Source: Glycine soja (Eukaryota > Streptophyta > Magnoliopsida > Fabales > Fabaceae). Taken from it: 64,000 nucleotides of DNA. The stretch spans positions 40,462,522-40,526,521 of the forward strand of contig NC_041016.1 in NCBI RefSeq assembly GCF_004193775.1. The letters are read 5' to 3'. The stretch's first letter is position 1, and the number at the start of each line of letters is the position of its first letter. The notes beneath the pieces are model-generated. The model ran no database searches and had not been told where the DNA came from. It worked only from the letters and a program-made list of their open reading frames with translations. Made by a program: the position numbers and the translations under genes. This document shows positions 11,867-24,200 of the stretch, piece after piece.

Positions 11867-12341
11867 TGTGGTGTGTGACTCAAAATCACAAATGGCACAA
11901 GTGAGAAGACTTTAAAGTAGTGTTGTCATAATTATTTTCAGTTATTATAACTGAATTGGTTTTGGCACCAAAGCATAACTAGAGTGTACATATATATTCT
12001 TGATCATGTAATGCAGTGGTGCGGTTTTTGAGAGTGGCTGAAAAACAGAGAAGCTGAAAAACTGCAGAAAAACAGAGAGTTCAATAGAGAAAAAGAGCTA
12101 GGAGATTGAGAGAGGTTTTGTTAAAAGAGAGATCAAAGCTAGCTGCTGCTTGTATTGAACTTGTAATTACATTATCAATGTGATGATGAGAAGCTGCACT
12201 TTCCCGTGGATGTAGACACATTGCCGAACCACGTAAATCTTTAGATTCTTGCTCTGTTGTGTTTGTTTGCTGTGTTTTCTGTTTTTTCCTTTTTGATCTT
12301 GTGCAGGTTTAAGAGTAGCAGACTTTTACAAAGAACTAACA
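11867..12341 (+). repeat. Copia A 5' LTR
   Basis: 475 bp, TGTGGTGTGTGAC to AAGAACTAACA. It lacks the 10-bp AACCAAGAGA present in the 3' LTR. It carries the pseudo-palindrome CAGTTATTATAACTG near 11939. Confidence 0.93.
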
Positions 12342-12343
12342 AG

Positions 12344-12361
12344 TGGCGCCGTCTGTGGGGA
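12344..12361 (+). other. Copia A primer-binding site
   Basis: TGGCGCCGTCTGTGGGGA lies two bases after the 5' LTR. The first ten bases fit the 3' end of plant tRNA-Asp (GGCGCCA); the rest is less clear, so the primer tRNA is not fixed. Confidence 0.75.
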
Positions 12362-12378
12362 AATCAAGATCAAGAAAG

Positions 12379-15300
12379 ATGGGAACAACAAAGTACGATA
12401 TAGAGAAGTTTTCAGGGGAAAATGACTTCGGGTTATGGAGAATCAAGATGGAAGCAATCTTGATTCAACATGTCTGTGTAGAAGCTCTTAAAGGAGAAGA
12501 AAGGATGTCTGAATCTCTAAACTCAAAGGAGAAATCAGAGATGATTGATAGAGTAAGAAGTGCAATCATTCTATGCCTTGGAGATAAAGCTTTAAGAGAA
12601 GTTGCAAGAGAAAAGACAACAGCCTCAATGTGGCTGAAACTAGAGTCATTGTATATGACAAAGTCCCTTGCAAATCGACTATGCTTGAAGCAACAATTGT
12701 ACTCCTTCAAGAAGACAGAGTCAAGAACAGCCACTGAACAATTGGCTGATTTCAACAAGATTCTTGATGATTTGGAAAATATTGAAGTAAAGCTTGAAGA
12801 GGAGGATAAAGCTCTTTTGCTTTTGAATTCCTTACCAAAATCCTTTGAACATTTCACGGATGCAATTCTTTATGGCAAAGATCAAGACATTGCCCTAGAA
12901 GAAGTCCAAACCTCAATAAGGACCAAGGAGATGCAAAAACAGCAAGACTCCAAATCTGAGGATAATGGTGAAAGCCTGAATATTTCAAGGGGAAGGAGTG
13001 AAAAGAAGGGAACAAGAGGAAAGAAGTCCAGATCAAGGTCAAGGGATTCAAAGAATGGCCAGAAAACAAAGTTCAAATGCTTTAATTGTCACAAAACTGG
13101 TCATTTCAAGAAAGACTGCCCAGACAAGATCAAGAAAGGATCTTTGGACTCTGCTGACATTGTTGAAGCCTCTGAAGGTTATGAGAGTGCAGGTGTTTTA
13201 GTAGCTTCTAATACCAAAACACAAACAGAATGGACTATGGATTCTGGATGCTCATATCACAGCAGCCCGAGAAAGAACTATTTTGAAACCTTGGAACTGA
13301 AACCAACAAGAGCTATATTGCTAGGAGACAACTACCCTTACAAGGTACAAGGTATTGGAACTGTGAGATTGAAGATGTTTGATAACAGAGAGTATCTACT
13401 GAAAAATGTAAGGTACATTCCAGAACTCAAAAGAAATCTTATTTCCATAAATGTGTTTGATGATCTAGGATATTCAACTAGAATTTTAAATGGTGTTCTT
13501 AAGATTTCAAATGGATCTTTAATCATAGCTAAGGGTAACAAGAATAAAAGTAATGGCTTGTTTATTCTTGAAGGTTCCACCATTGTTGGACATGCATCGG
13601 TAGCTAGTAATACATTAATTGATAAAACAAAACTTTGGCATTTGAGATTAGGTCATGTTAGTGAAAGAGGATTACATGAACTTGAGAAACAAAATCTGTT
13701 AGGTGGTGATAAGCTAGATAAACTTGAATTTTGTGATCATTGTGTGCTTGGTAAATCCCATAGAATAAGCTTTGGCACGGGTATTCATGTTTCATCTAGG
13801 CCTTTTGAGTATGTGCATTCAGATTTATGGGAACCATCTAGAGTGAAAATGATGCAAGCTCCATTGGAGCTTGTAGGCCTAGGATCTTCTTCATCAATGG
13901 ATTTCTTTGCTTCTTGGAAGATGAATGGCAGCAGAATGGAGAAGGAAGAGAGAGAGGAGACGCCACTTCAAGGAGAAGATGAGTCTAGAAGAAGCTCACC
14001 ACCATAGGAGGCCATGGATAAGAGCTTGGAGGAAGAAGGAGATGAATGAAGGGAAAGGGAGAAAAGAGCACGAAATTTTATGCTCCAAATGAGCTTTGAA
14101 ATCTGAAGTTTAATATTCAAATGATCAAAGTTGAAAAAAAATGCACACACATGACCTCTATTTATAGCCTAAGTGTCACACAAAATTGGAGGGAAATTCA
14201 AATTTCACTTGAATTTGAAATTGAATTTGTGGAGCCAAACTTTGGAGCCAAAATTTCACTAATTATGATTAGTGAATTTTAGTTATGGTTCAGCCCACTA
14301 ATCCAAGATCAATTCCAAGATTCTCCACCAAGTGTGCTTAGGTGTCATGAGGCATGAAAAGCATGAAGGACATGCACAAAGTGTGACTATATGATGTGGC
14401 AATGGGGTGTAGTAAGCAAATGCTCACCTCCCCCTCTAAAATTTAATTGGATTGGGCTTCTACCAATTCAATTAAATTTATTTCCAACCACACACATCAA
14501 ATATCCACTTAGTGCATGTGAAATTACAAAAACTACCCCTAATACAAAAACTAGTCTAGGTGCCCTAAAATACAAGGGCTGAAAAATCCTATATTTCTAG
14601 GGTACCCTACCTACATTATGGAGCCCTAAATACAAGACCCAAAAATAATGAAACCTTAATCTAATATTTACAAAGATAAGTGGGCTCGTACTTAGCCCAT
14701 GGGCCTGAAATCTACCCCAAAGGCTCATAAGAACCCTAGGGCCTTCTCTTGCATCTCTGGCCCAATCTACTTGGAGTTTTCTATCCAATGCCCTTGCGGG
14801 GTAGGATTGCATCAGAAAACTCGTGGTGGAAGCTCATACTTTCTCACCATCATAGATGATTTCTCAAGAAGAGTATGACTGTATGTTTTGAAAAATAAGT
14901 CGGAAGTTTTTAAAAAATTCAGAGAATGGCATACTCTTGTTGGAAATCAACTTGGTACAAAATTAAAAGTTTTAAGAACTGACAATGGCCTAGAGTTTGT
15001 TTCAGAGCAATTCAATGAGTTTTGCAGGAAAATAGGCATCAAAAGGCATAAAACAGTCCCTCACACTCCACAGCAGAATGGTTTGGCAGAAAGAATGAAT
15101 AGTACCATTTTAGAAAGAGTGAGGTGCATGCTTCTAAGTGCAGGACTGCCAAAGACCTTTTGGGGAGAAGCTGCAAACACAACAACATATTTGATTAATA
15201 GATGTCCTTCATCAGCCTTAGATTTCAAGACACCAATGGAAGCTTGGAGTTGTGAACCACCTGATTATTCAGAATTAAAGGTGTTTGGATCGCTGGCCTT

Positions 15301-17300
15301 TGCTCATGTTAAACAAGGAAAGCTGGATGCAAGGGCTGTAAAGTGTGTTTTCATTGGCTATCCTAAAGGAGTTAAAGGGTACAAGCTGTGGAAATTAGAA
15401 CCGAGTGAGACAAGATGTATCATCAGCAGGGATGTGACCTTTGATGAGAGCATAATGACAATGCTAAATAAAGAGCAAAAGGATAACAGCTCAAGTGGTA
15501 AGAGTACCAATTTTGAGGTAGAGCATTCTAAAATTTTAGATCATGGCAGTGGAGATGCTATTGATCTCACTGATCAAGGAGAAGCTGGAGATAATGAAGA
15601 GCTGGATACTCAGCATGACTTGTCCAATTATCAATTGACTAGAGATAGAGAAAAAAGGGTGATAAAGCCTCCAAAGAGGTATGGTCATGCTGATATTATT
15701 TGCTATGCCTTGAGTGTTGCTGAGGAGATTCAAAATTCAGAACCAAAGACCTGGAGGGAAGAAATTGAAGGTGAAGACAGCCAGTTGTGGCTTCAGGCAA
15801 TGAGTGAAGAAATGGAATCTTTGAGAAAGAACAAGACCTGGATACTTGTGGATCAACCCAAGAAGCAGAAGGCTATTGGATGTAAGTGGATTTTCAAGAA
15901 GAAAGAAGGCATTCCAAGGGTAGAAAGGCCTAGATTCAAGGCAAGATTGGTAGCAAAAGGCTTTACACAGGTTGAAAGAATTGATTACAATGAGATTTTT
16001 TCACCAGTTGTGAAACATTGCTCAATAAGAATCATACTTGGTCTGGTAAATCAATATGACTTGGAACTTGAACAGCTGGATGTTAAAACAACTTTTCTCC
16101 ATGGAAATATGAAGGAAACCATTTACATGAACCAGCCTGAAGGTTTTGAAGAAGGGGAAAACAAGGTGTGCTTGTTGAAAAAATCTTTGTATGGACTGAA
16201 GCAAAGTCCTCGAATGTGGTACCTGAAATTTGATGAGTTCTTGATCAGATATGGCTTCATTAGAAACAGATATGACAACTGTGTATATATCCTGAAAAAA
16301 GGGAAAAGTGTGTGTTCTTTACCTTCTCTTGTATGTGGATGACATCCTAATAGCAGGTGCAAACAAGGAGGAGATTAGGCAACTCAAAAGCTTGAACACA
16401 AAATTTGAGATGAAAGATCTAGGGTCAGCTAGGAGGATACTCGGGATTGATATTCATAGGGATAAAGCAAAGGGTGAACTATTCTTGTCCCAAAGCAATT
16501 ACCTCAAGAAAGTGGTGGAGAGGTTTAGGATGCATCAAAGCAAACCTATTAGCACACCACTTGGTCATCATACAAAGCTATCTGTTATTCAAGCACTAGA
16601 AATAGCTGAAGAAAGGTCTAAAATGAATCAAACACCCTATGCCAGTGGTGTTGGAAGCATAATGTATGGAATGGTTTGCAGCAGACCTGACTTAGCTCAT
16701 GCTGTAAGTATTATAAGTAGATTCATGGGAGATCCTGGCAGCGCACACTAGGAAGCTGTGAAGTGGACACTAAGGTATCTAAATGGATCCTTGAAAGCTG
16801 GTTTAAGGTACAAGAAGACAGCACACGAGGCAGCAGTCACAGGCTATGTAGATGCAGATTTTGTAGGAAATGTAGACACAAGGAAGTCCTTAACAGGATA
16901 TGTGTTTACTTTGTTTGGTACAACAATCAGTTTGAAAGCAAATCAACAATTAGTTGTTGCTCTTTCAACAACTAAAGCAGAATACATGGCCCTAGCTGAA
17001 GGAGTGAAGGAATCAATCTGGCTTAAAGGTATGATTAATGAACTTGGAATAGCACAAGCTTGTGTCACAATTCATTGTGACAGTCAAAGTGCCATTCACT
17101 TAGCAAATCACCAAATGTACCATGAGAGGACAAAGCACATAGATGTGAAACTACACTTCATCAGAGATGTGATTGAATCTGAGAAGGTGAAGGTAGAGAA
17201 GGTTTCAACAGAAGAAAACCCGACTAATATGTTCACAAAGTCCCTCTCTAGTGTCAAGTTCAAGCACTGCTTGGACTTGATAAATTTTGAAGATGCCTAA
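12379..17300 (+). pseudogene. Copia A gag-pol polyprotein, disrupted
   Basis: A single gag-pol frame. The first ATG after the PBS is at 12379 (MGTTKYDIEKF). Gag (UBN2-type) runs to a zinc knuckle CFNCHKTGHFKKDC; protease has WTMDSGCSYH; the pre-integrase block is LWHLRLGHVS with CDHCVLGKS; integrase has TDNGLEF and PHTPQQNGLAERMN; RT has YVDDILIAG; RNase H has GYVDADF, TKAEYMAL and HCDSQSAIH. Breaks: a 965-bp solo LTR at 13850, TGA at 14876-14878 for Trp, a one-base frameshift near 16300-16312, and TAG at 16749-16751 for Trp. The 3' end is TAA at 17298. It cannot make an intact polyprotein. Confidence 0.93.
13850..14814 (-). mobile_element. Solo LTR inside Copia A integrase
   Basis: 965 bp with perfect inverted ends TGATGCAA and TTGCATCA and a GAAAA duplication at 13845-13849 and 14815-14819. 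A TATAAATA on the minus strand near 14158-14167 suggests minus orientation. The copia frame is restored exactly when the LTR and one duplication copy are removed. No coding capacity. The parent family is not identified. Confidence 0.88.
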
Positions 17301-17371
17301 AGCAGATTGGTAGAAGTGCAGCCTTGAATCACAAGGTAGACACTTGCTGATTTAGAGTCAAGGTGGAGATT

Positions 17372-17856
17372 TGTGGTGTGTGACTCAAAATCACAAATGA
17401 CACAAGTGAGAAGACTTTAAAGTAATGATGTCATAACTGTTTTCAGTTATTATAACTGAATTGGTTTTGACACCAAAGCATAGCTAGAGTGTACATATAT
17501 ATTCTTGATCATGTAATGCAATGGTGAGGTTTTTGAGAGTGGCTAAAAAACAGAGAAGCTGAAAAACTGCAAAAAAATAGAGAGTTCAATAGAGAAAGAG
17601 AGCTAGGAGATTGAGAGAGGTTTTGTTAAAAGAGAAACCAAGAGAGATCAAAGCTAGTTGCTGCTTGTATTGAACTTGTAATTACATGATCAATGTGATG
17701 ATGAGGAGCTGCACTTTCCCGTGGATGTAGGCACATTGTCGAACCACGTAAATCTTTGGGTTATTGCTCTGCTGTGTTTGTTTGATGTGTTTTCTGTTTT
17801 TTCCTTTTTGATCTTGTGCAGGTTTAAGAGTAGCAGACTTTTACAAAGAACTAACA
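17372..17856 (+). repeat. Copia A 3' LTR
   Basis: 485 bp, preceded by a purine tract and followed by the TTAAC duplication. It differs from the 5' LTR by about 24 base changes plus 10 extra bases around 17638. Confidence 0.93.
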
Positions 17857-17879
17857 TTAACTCTTGTATAATCTATAAA

Positions 17880-18411
17880 AATTTTAAGAATTTCCTAGAT
17901 TTTATAATTAAGCTTTATGTATAAGTGGGAGAAAATAAATCATTATTAAAGAATCATAAATTTCATAACACATATTTTGATACTACATGTAAAAATTTTA
18001 AGGGTTTCCTAGATTAACAATTATAAGAAACCAACAAAATTATGAAACTTATGTTTTTCACAAATAATAGATAAACAATACTATATTTTTCTATAGTGAT
18101 ATTTCTCTCCAGTACTTTAATTTCTTGGAAGAAGAAAAAAATAAGATTTCACTCCCTTAACTATTTTTTTTCTCTCTCTACGTTTGTGATGACTAGATTT
18201 CAGAGAGAACACTTTTCTATCAAGAAGGGAACCTTATTTCATATTAGTGAGTAATAACCCATTTTATAACCACTACTCACATCAAGTAACAGTTACTTTT
18301 AGAAACTTCTTCTAATTAACCCAATTACAATTTAGTTTCTAATTATTAATTATTTATTTACTAGTCTCTACATAAGTCACATGTCTCTCACATAAGACAT
18401 TAATTCTAACA
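17880..18411 (-). repeat. Probable 3' LTR of Copia B
   Basis: On the minus strand a purine tract AAGTGGGAAAA (18412-18422) is followed by TGTTAGAATTAATG, a typical copia LTR start, and by a TATA-like GGTTATAAAATG. The distal end is unclear: a block with TTCCTAGATT occurs twice (near 17890 and 18010). No matching 5' LTR is seen near 31.2 kb. Confidence 0.55.
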
Positions 18412-18422
18412 TTTTCCCACTT

Positions 18423-20184
18423 GGCTCACATGACATTAATAAACGTTATATACTAAATAAATAGATTAAACTAACATATAATGAGCATTAAAATGATTAA
18501 ATCATTCTATACATTGGGTACATCATAATTTCATGATTAAGAATAGAAACTAATTCGAGTCATGGTGGTTGTACATCATTTAATCGATATAGTCCCTTCC
18601 ATGTACTACAAATTAGTCTTCTCCTTAATATGACCATTAGTTAGGAGTACATGATTGGTCCAACATAATGTCTTTATTCAAGACAAAACCTGTTAACATT
18701 ACTCTAATACAAATATGCATGCAAATAGGTAATCAGAAACATATCATAAATGAGCTCAGAGTATCAGTAAAATGCATAAGTTAAATTACACTTAATGATC
18801 ATCAATAACAATAATGTTCATACTTTCAACATGTTTTATAAATGTCTTGGGCGGTAATCTCTTTGTCCAAGGGTCAACTATCATAAGGATTGTACTAATA
18901 TATTTTATTGACACTCTTTGTTTCTGAATTTCTTTCTTCACGACAAAGTACTTCAATTCCGTATGTTTAGCACCATTAGAATACTTGTCGTTTTTACAGA
19001 AAAATATTGTTGTAGAGTTATCACAATAAATTTTTAGCGGTCTAGTAATACTGTCAACAATTTCAAGCCCTGAAATTAAATTTTGTAGCCAATTAGCCTG
19101 AATTGTAGCTTCAAAATATGCTACAAACTCAGCTTTCATGGAAGATGCAACAACAACTGATGCATACAAAATTGCTTCCATTTGTTTTCGTTCTATATCA
19201 TCTCTAAGACATTGCGCGAGACTAAATTTGTCTCCTTTCTAAATTGGAACAAATGATGTTGAACACCTTTCCATCCAAAACCTCTCTAGTACTTTATTGA
19301 TATATAATTTTTAATATAAGCCTAACAATCCTTGTGATCCATTACGAAATATTTCTATCCCTATCACATAGCTTACCTCACCCATATCTTTCACTTCAAA
19401 GTTGCTAGAGAGAGATTTCTTAGTCTCATGAAGAAGACCAAGATCATTAATTGCAAGCAAGATATCAACAACATACAAAGTTGGAAAAATAACCTTACTC
19501 CCACTGACTTTCAGATATATACACCAATCAACAGTATTTTCCTTAAATCCAAGGTATCATTAAACCTCCAATACCATTGGCAGGAAGCTTGCTCAAGACT
19601 GTATATGATTTCTTTAATTTGCACACCATGTGTTCATTTCCTTCAACAAAGAAACCCATTGGTTGGTCCATATTAACATTCTCCTCTAAATCTCCATTAA
19701 GAAAGATAGTTTTCATATCCATCTGATGTAGTTCCAAGTCATAATGGGCTACTAATGTCATGATAATCCTAAAAGAATCATTTTATGAGACCGGTGAAAA
19801 CATCTCTTTATAATCAATGTCATCTTTCTGAGTAAATCCCTTAGTAACAAGTCTAGCCTTGTAACATTCAAAGTTGCCATGAGAATCACGTTTAATCTTG
19901 AAGACCCACTTACAACCAACTCTCTTACAACCCTTTGACAATTCTCATACTATGATTAGGACAATAAAACATATACCCCTTTGACTTTTCTGGATAACCA
20001 ATGAAATATCCACTGATTGTTGTTGCATCTAATTTTCTTTCTTGTGAATTATAAACCCTTATTTTTGCCTAGCAACCCCAAACATATAGGTGCCTTATAC
20101 TAGGTGTTATATTCATCCACAGTTCAAAATGTGTCTTTGGAACTGCCTTACTAGAAACCCTATTCAACCAATACATGTCAGTTT
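18423..20184 (-). pseudogene. Copia B integrase end, RT and RNase H, decayed
   Basis: Minus-strand remnants from right to left: TDMYWLNRV and FELWMN (integrase tail, 20179-20060), an RT block with LELHQMDMKTIFLNGDLEE (19740-19650), a changed catalytic box reading YVVDILLA, and RNase H with MKAEFVAYFEATI and IYCDNSTTIF (19150-19010). The reading frame shifts several times. The stretch 18423-18791 is the untranslated 3' end before the purine tract. Confidence 0.8.
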
Positions 20185-21185
20185 TGTTAGTGCTTAGCTT
20201 TACTTAGTTTTAAAAGATTGGCTAAAATTTTGTTAAAACATAAGCACTTAGACAATGAAGGAAAGCTGGAGTTGCTGTACATGATGTCTAACATTATGTC
20301 AAGGAATCAGATTGGGCTGCACAATGCACAAGGCAAGATAAAATGTCAAATGAAGAATTGAAGCTGCAGGATCCACGATGTCGGATACAATGTCCAGGAC
20401 ATCCTGCCCGAAAATACTGGACACATAAATCTGTTATATCTTTAACAGATTAATGTGCAGTCAGCAACAGATTAGGAGCTCTATCTTTAGGAACGAATTA
20501 AAAGATAATTAAAGATTGAATTACAAACTTGAATAGTTTCATTCAGGGATTAGAGATTGAAGATAAAAACTAAAAGATAAAACTTTATCTTTTAGATCTT
20601 TAAGTGCAGATTTTTCAGGAGAATGATAGAGCTTATCCAGCGCAAGTTGTTGCAGCCCAGATACGTACACTGCTATATAAACATGAAGGCTGCACGGGTT
20701 TTTAATCAAGTCAGAGATTGAAGAGTTATTTTGTGAGTTTTGTGACTTGAGTGTTTTGTGAGCCACCTTGATGTTACCCTAACATCAAGTGTTGGACCTG
20801 AGTGTGCAGAGTTGATCTCTATTGTTCAGAGAGCAATCTCTGGTGTGTCTTTGATTTGTTTGTAAACACGGGTGAGTGATTGAGAGGGAGTGAGAGGGGT
20901 TCTCATATCTAAGAGTGGCTCTTAGGTAGAAGTTGCATGGGTAGTGGTTAGGTGAGAAGGTTGTATACAGTGGCTGTTAGATCTTCGAACTAATACTATT
21001 TTAGTGGATTTCCTCCCTGGCTTGGTAGCCCCCAGATGTAGGTGACGTTGCACCGAACTGGGTTAACAATTCTCTTGTGTTATTTACTTGTTTAATCTGT
21101 TCATACTGTCATATACAATCTGCATGTTCTGAAGCGCGATGTCGTGACATCCTGTACGACATCTGTCCTCAGTATCAGAATTTCA
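20185..21185 (+). repeat. SIRE1-type 5' LTR
   Basis: 1001 bp, TGTTAGTGCTTAGC to CAGAATTTCA, with a TATA-like TATATAAAC near 20671. It contains palindromes of the type GATGTC-GT-GACATC (21139) and ATGTCC-A-GGACAT (20394). Confidence 0.96.
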
Positions 21186-21187
21186 AT

Positions 21188-21199
21188 TGGTATCAGAGC
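21188..21199 (+). other. SIRE1-type primer-binding site
   Basis: TGGTATCAGAGC, complementary to the 3' end of initiator Met-tRNA, the usual copia primer, two bases after the LTR. Confidence 0.92.
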
Positions 21200-21243
21200 A
21201 GGCACTCTAAATCACTGAGTGAGATCTAGGGAGATAAATTCTG

Positions 21244-24200
21244 ATGAACATGGAGAAAGAAGGAGGACCAGTGAACAGACCACCAATTCTGGATGGAACC
21301 AACTATGAATACTGGAAAGCAAGGATGGTAGCCTTCCTCAAATCACTGGATAGCAGAACCTGGAAAGCTGTCATCAAAGGCTGGGAACATCCCAAGATGC
21401 TGGACGCAGAAGGAAAGCCCACTGATGAATTGAAGCCAGAAGAAGACTGGACAAAAGAAGAAGACGAATTGGCACTTGGAAACTCCAAAGCCTTGAATGC
21501 CCTATTCAATGGAGTTGACAAGAATATCTTCAGATTGATCAACACATGCACAGTTGCCAAGGATGCATGGGAGATTCTGAAAACCACTCATGAAGGAACC
21601 TCCAAAGTGAAGATGTCCAGATTGCAACTATTGGCTACAAAATTCGAAAATCTGAAGATGAAGGAGGAAGAATGCATTCATGACTTCCACATGAACATTC
21701 TTGAAATTGCCAATGCTTGCACTGCCTTGGGAGAAAGGATGACAGATGAAAAGCTGGTGAGAAAGATCCTCAGATCTTTGCCTAAGAGATTTGACATGAA
21801 AGTCACTGCAATAGAGGAGGCCCAAGACATTTGCAACATGAGAGTAGATGAACTCGTTGGTTCCCTTCAAACCTTTGAGCTGGGACTCTCGGATAGGACT
21901 GAAAAGAAGAGCAAGAACCTGGCGTTCGTGTCCAATGATGAAGGAGAAGAAGATGAGTATGACCTGGATACTGATGAAGGTCTGACTAACGCAGTTGTGC
22001 TCCTTGGAAAACAGTTCAACAAAGTGCTGAAAAGAATGGACAGGAGGCAGAAACCACATGTCCGGAACATCCCTTTCGACATCAGGAAAGGTAGTGAATA
22101 CCAGAAGAAGTCAGATGAAAAGCCCAGTCACAGCAAAGGAATTCAATGCCATGGGTGTGAAGGCTATGGACACATCAAAGCTGAATGTCCCACCCATCTC
22201 AAGAAGCAGAGGAAAGGACTTTCTGTATGTTGGTCTGATGATACAGAGAGTGAACAAGAAAGTGATTCTGACAGAGATGTGAATGCACTCACTGGGAGAT
22301 TTGAATCTGATGAAGATTCAAGTGATATTGATATTGAAATCACTTTGGATGAGCTTGCTATATCCTATAGAGAACTATGCATCAAAAGTGAGAAGATTCT
22401 TCAGCAAGAAGCTCAACTGAAGAAGATCATTGCAAATCTGGAGGCTGAGAAGGAGGCACATGAAGAGGAGATCTCTGAGCTTAAAGGAGAAATTGGTTTT
22501 CTGAACTCTAAACTGGAAAACATGACAAAATCAATAAAGATGCTGAATAAAGGCTCAGATATGCTTGATGAGGTGCTACAGCTTGGGAAGAATGTTGGAA
22601 ACCAGAGAGGACTTGGATTTAATCATAAATCTGCTGGCAGAACAACCATGACAGAATTTGTTCCTGCCAAAAACAGCACTGGAGCCACGATGTCACAACA
22701 TCGGTCTCGACATCATGGAACGCAGCAGAAAAAGAGCAAAAGAAAGAAGTGGAGGTGTCACTACTGTGGCAAGTATGGTCACATAAAGCCCTTTTGCTAT
22801 CATCTACATGGCCATCCACATCATGGAACTCAAAGTAGCAGCAGCGGAAGAAAGATGATGTGGGTTCCAAAACACAAGATTGTTAGTCTTGTTGTTCATA
22901 CTTCACTTAGAGCATCAGCTAAGGAAGATTGGTACCTAGATAGCGGCTGTTCCAGACACATGACAGGAGTTAAAGAATTCCTGGTGAACATTGAACCTTG
23001 CTCCACTAGCTATGTGACATTTGGAGATGGCTCTAAAGGAAAGATCACTGGAATGGGAAAGCTACTCCATGATGGACTTCCTAATCTGAACAAAGTACTG
23101 CTGGTGAAGGGACTGACTGCAAACTTGATCAGCATCAGTCAGTTGTGTGATGAAGGATTCAAGGTAAACTTCACAAAGTCAGAATGCTTGGTGACAAATG
23201 AGAAGAGTGAAGTTCTAATGAAGGGCAGCAGATCAAAGGACAACTGTTACCTATGGACACCTCAAGAAACCAGTTACTCCTCCACATGCCTATCCTCCAA
23301 AGAAGATGAAGTCAAAATATGGCATCAAAGATTTGGACATCTGCACTTAAGAGGCATGAAGAAAATCATTGACAAAGGTGCGGTTAGAGGCATTCCCAAT
23401 CTGAAAATAGAAGAAGGCAGAATCTGTGGTGAATGTCAGATTGGAAAGCATGTCAAGATGTCCCACCAGAAGCTTCAACATCAGACCACTTCCAGGGTGC
23501 TGGAACTACTTCACATGGACTTGATGGGGCCTATGCAAGTTGAAAGCCTTGGAGGAAAGAGGTATGCCTATGTTGTTGTGGATGATTTCTCCAGATTTAC
23601 CTGGGTCAACTTTATCAGAGAGAAATCAGACACCTTTGAAGTATTCAAAGAGTTGAGTCTAAGACTTCAAAGAGAAAAAGACTGTGTCATCAAGAGAATT
23701 AGGAGTGACCATGGCAGAGAGTTTGAAAACAGCAAGTTTACTAAATTCTGCACATCTGAAGGCATCACTCATGAGTTCTCTGCAGCCATCACACCACAAC
23801 AAAATGGCATAGTTGAAAGGAAAAACAGGACTTTGCAAGAAGCTGCTAGGGTCATGCTTCATGCCAAAGAACTTCCCTATAATCTCTGGGCTGAAGCCAT
23901 GAACACAGCATGCTATATCCACAACAGAGTCACACTTAGAAGAGGGACTCCAACCACACTGTATGAAATCTGGAAAGGGAGGAAGCCAACTGTCAAGCAC
24001 TTCCACATCTTTGGAAGTCCATGTTACATTTTGGCAGATAGAGAGCAAAGGAGAAAGATGGATCCCAAGAGTGATGCAGGAATATTCTTGGGATACTCTA
24101 CAAACAGCAGAGCATATAGAGTATTCAATTCCAGAACCAGAACTGTGATGGAATCCATCAATGTGGTTGTTGATGATCTAACTCCAGCAAGAAAGAAGGA

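Larger units (their letters stand above)
11867..17856 (+). mobile_element. Copia A: Ty1/copia LTR retrotransposon, complete structure, decayed
   Basis: A 5990-bp element bounded by TG...CA LTRs with a perfect TTAAC duplication (11862-11866 and 17857-17861). Order is LTR, PBS, gag, protease, integrase, RT, RNase H, purine tract (AAGGTGGAGAT before 17372), LTR; integrase before RT defines copia. About 24 substitutions and one 10-bp indel separate the two LTRs by eye (about 5%). It is inserted in the LINE RNase H relic and is itself interrupted by a solo LTR. Confidence 0.95.

Noticed and set aside
12343..12378. Upstream extension of Copia A gag beginning at GTG
   Set aside because: This is the primer-binding site; the first ATG in frame is at 12379.
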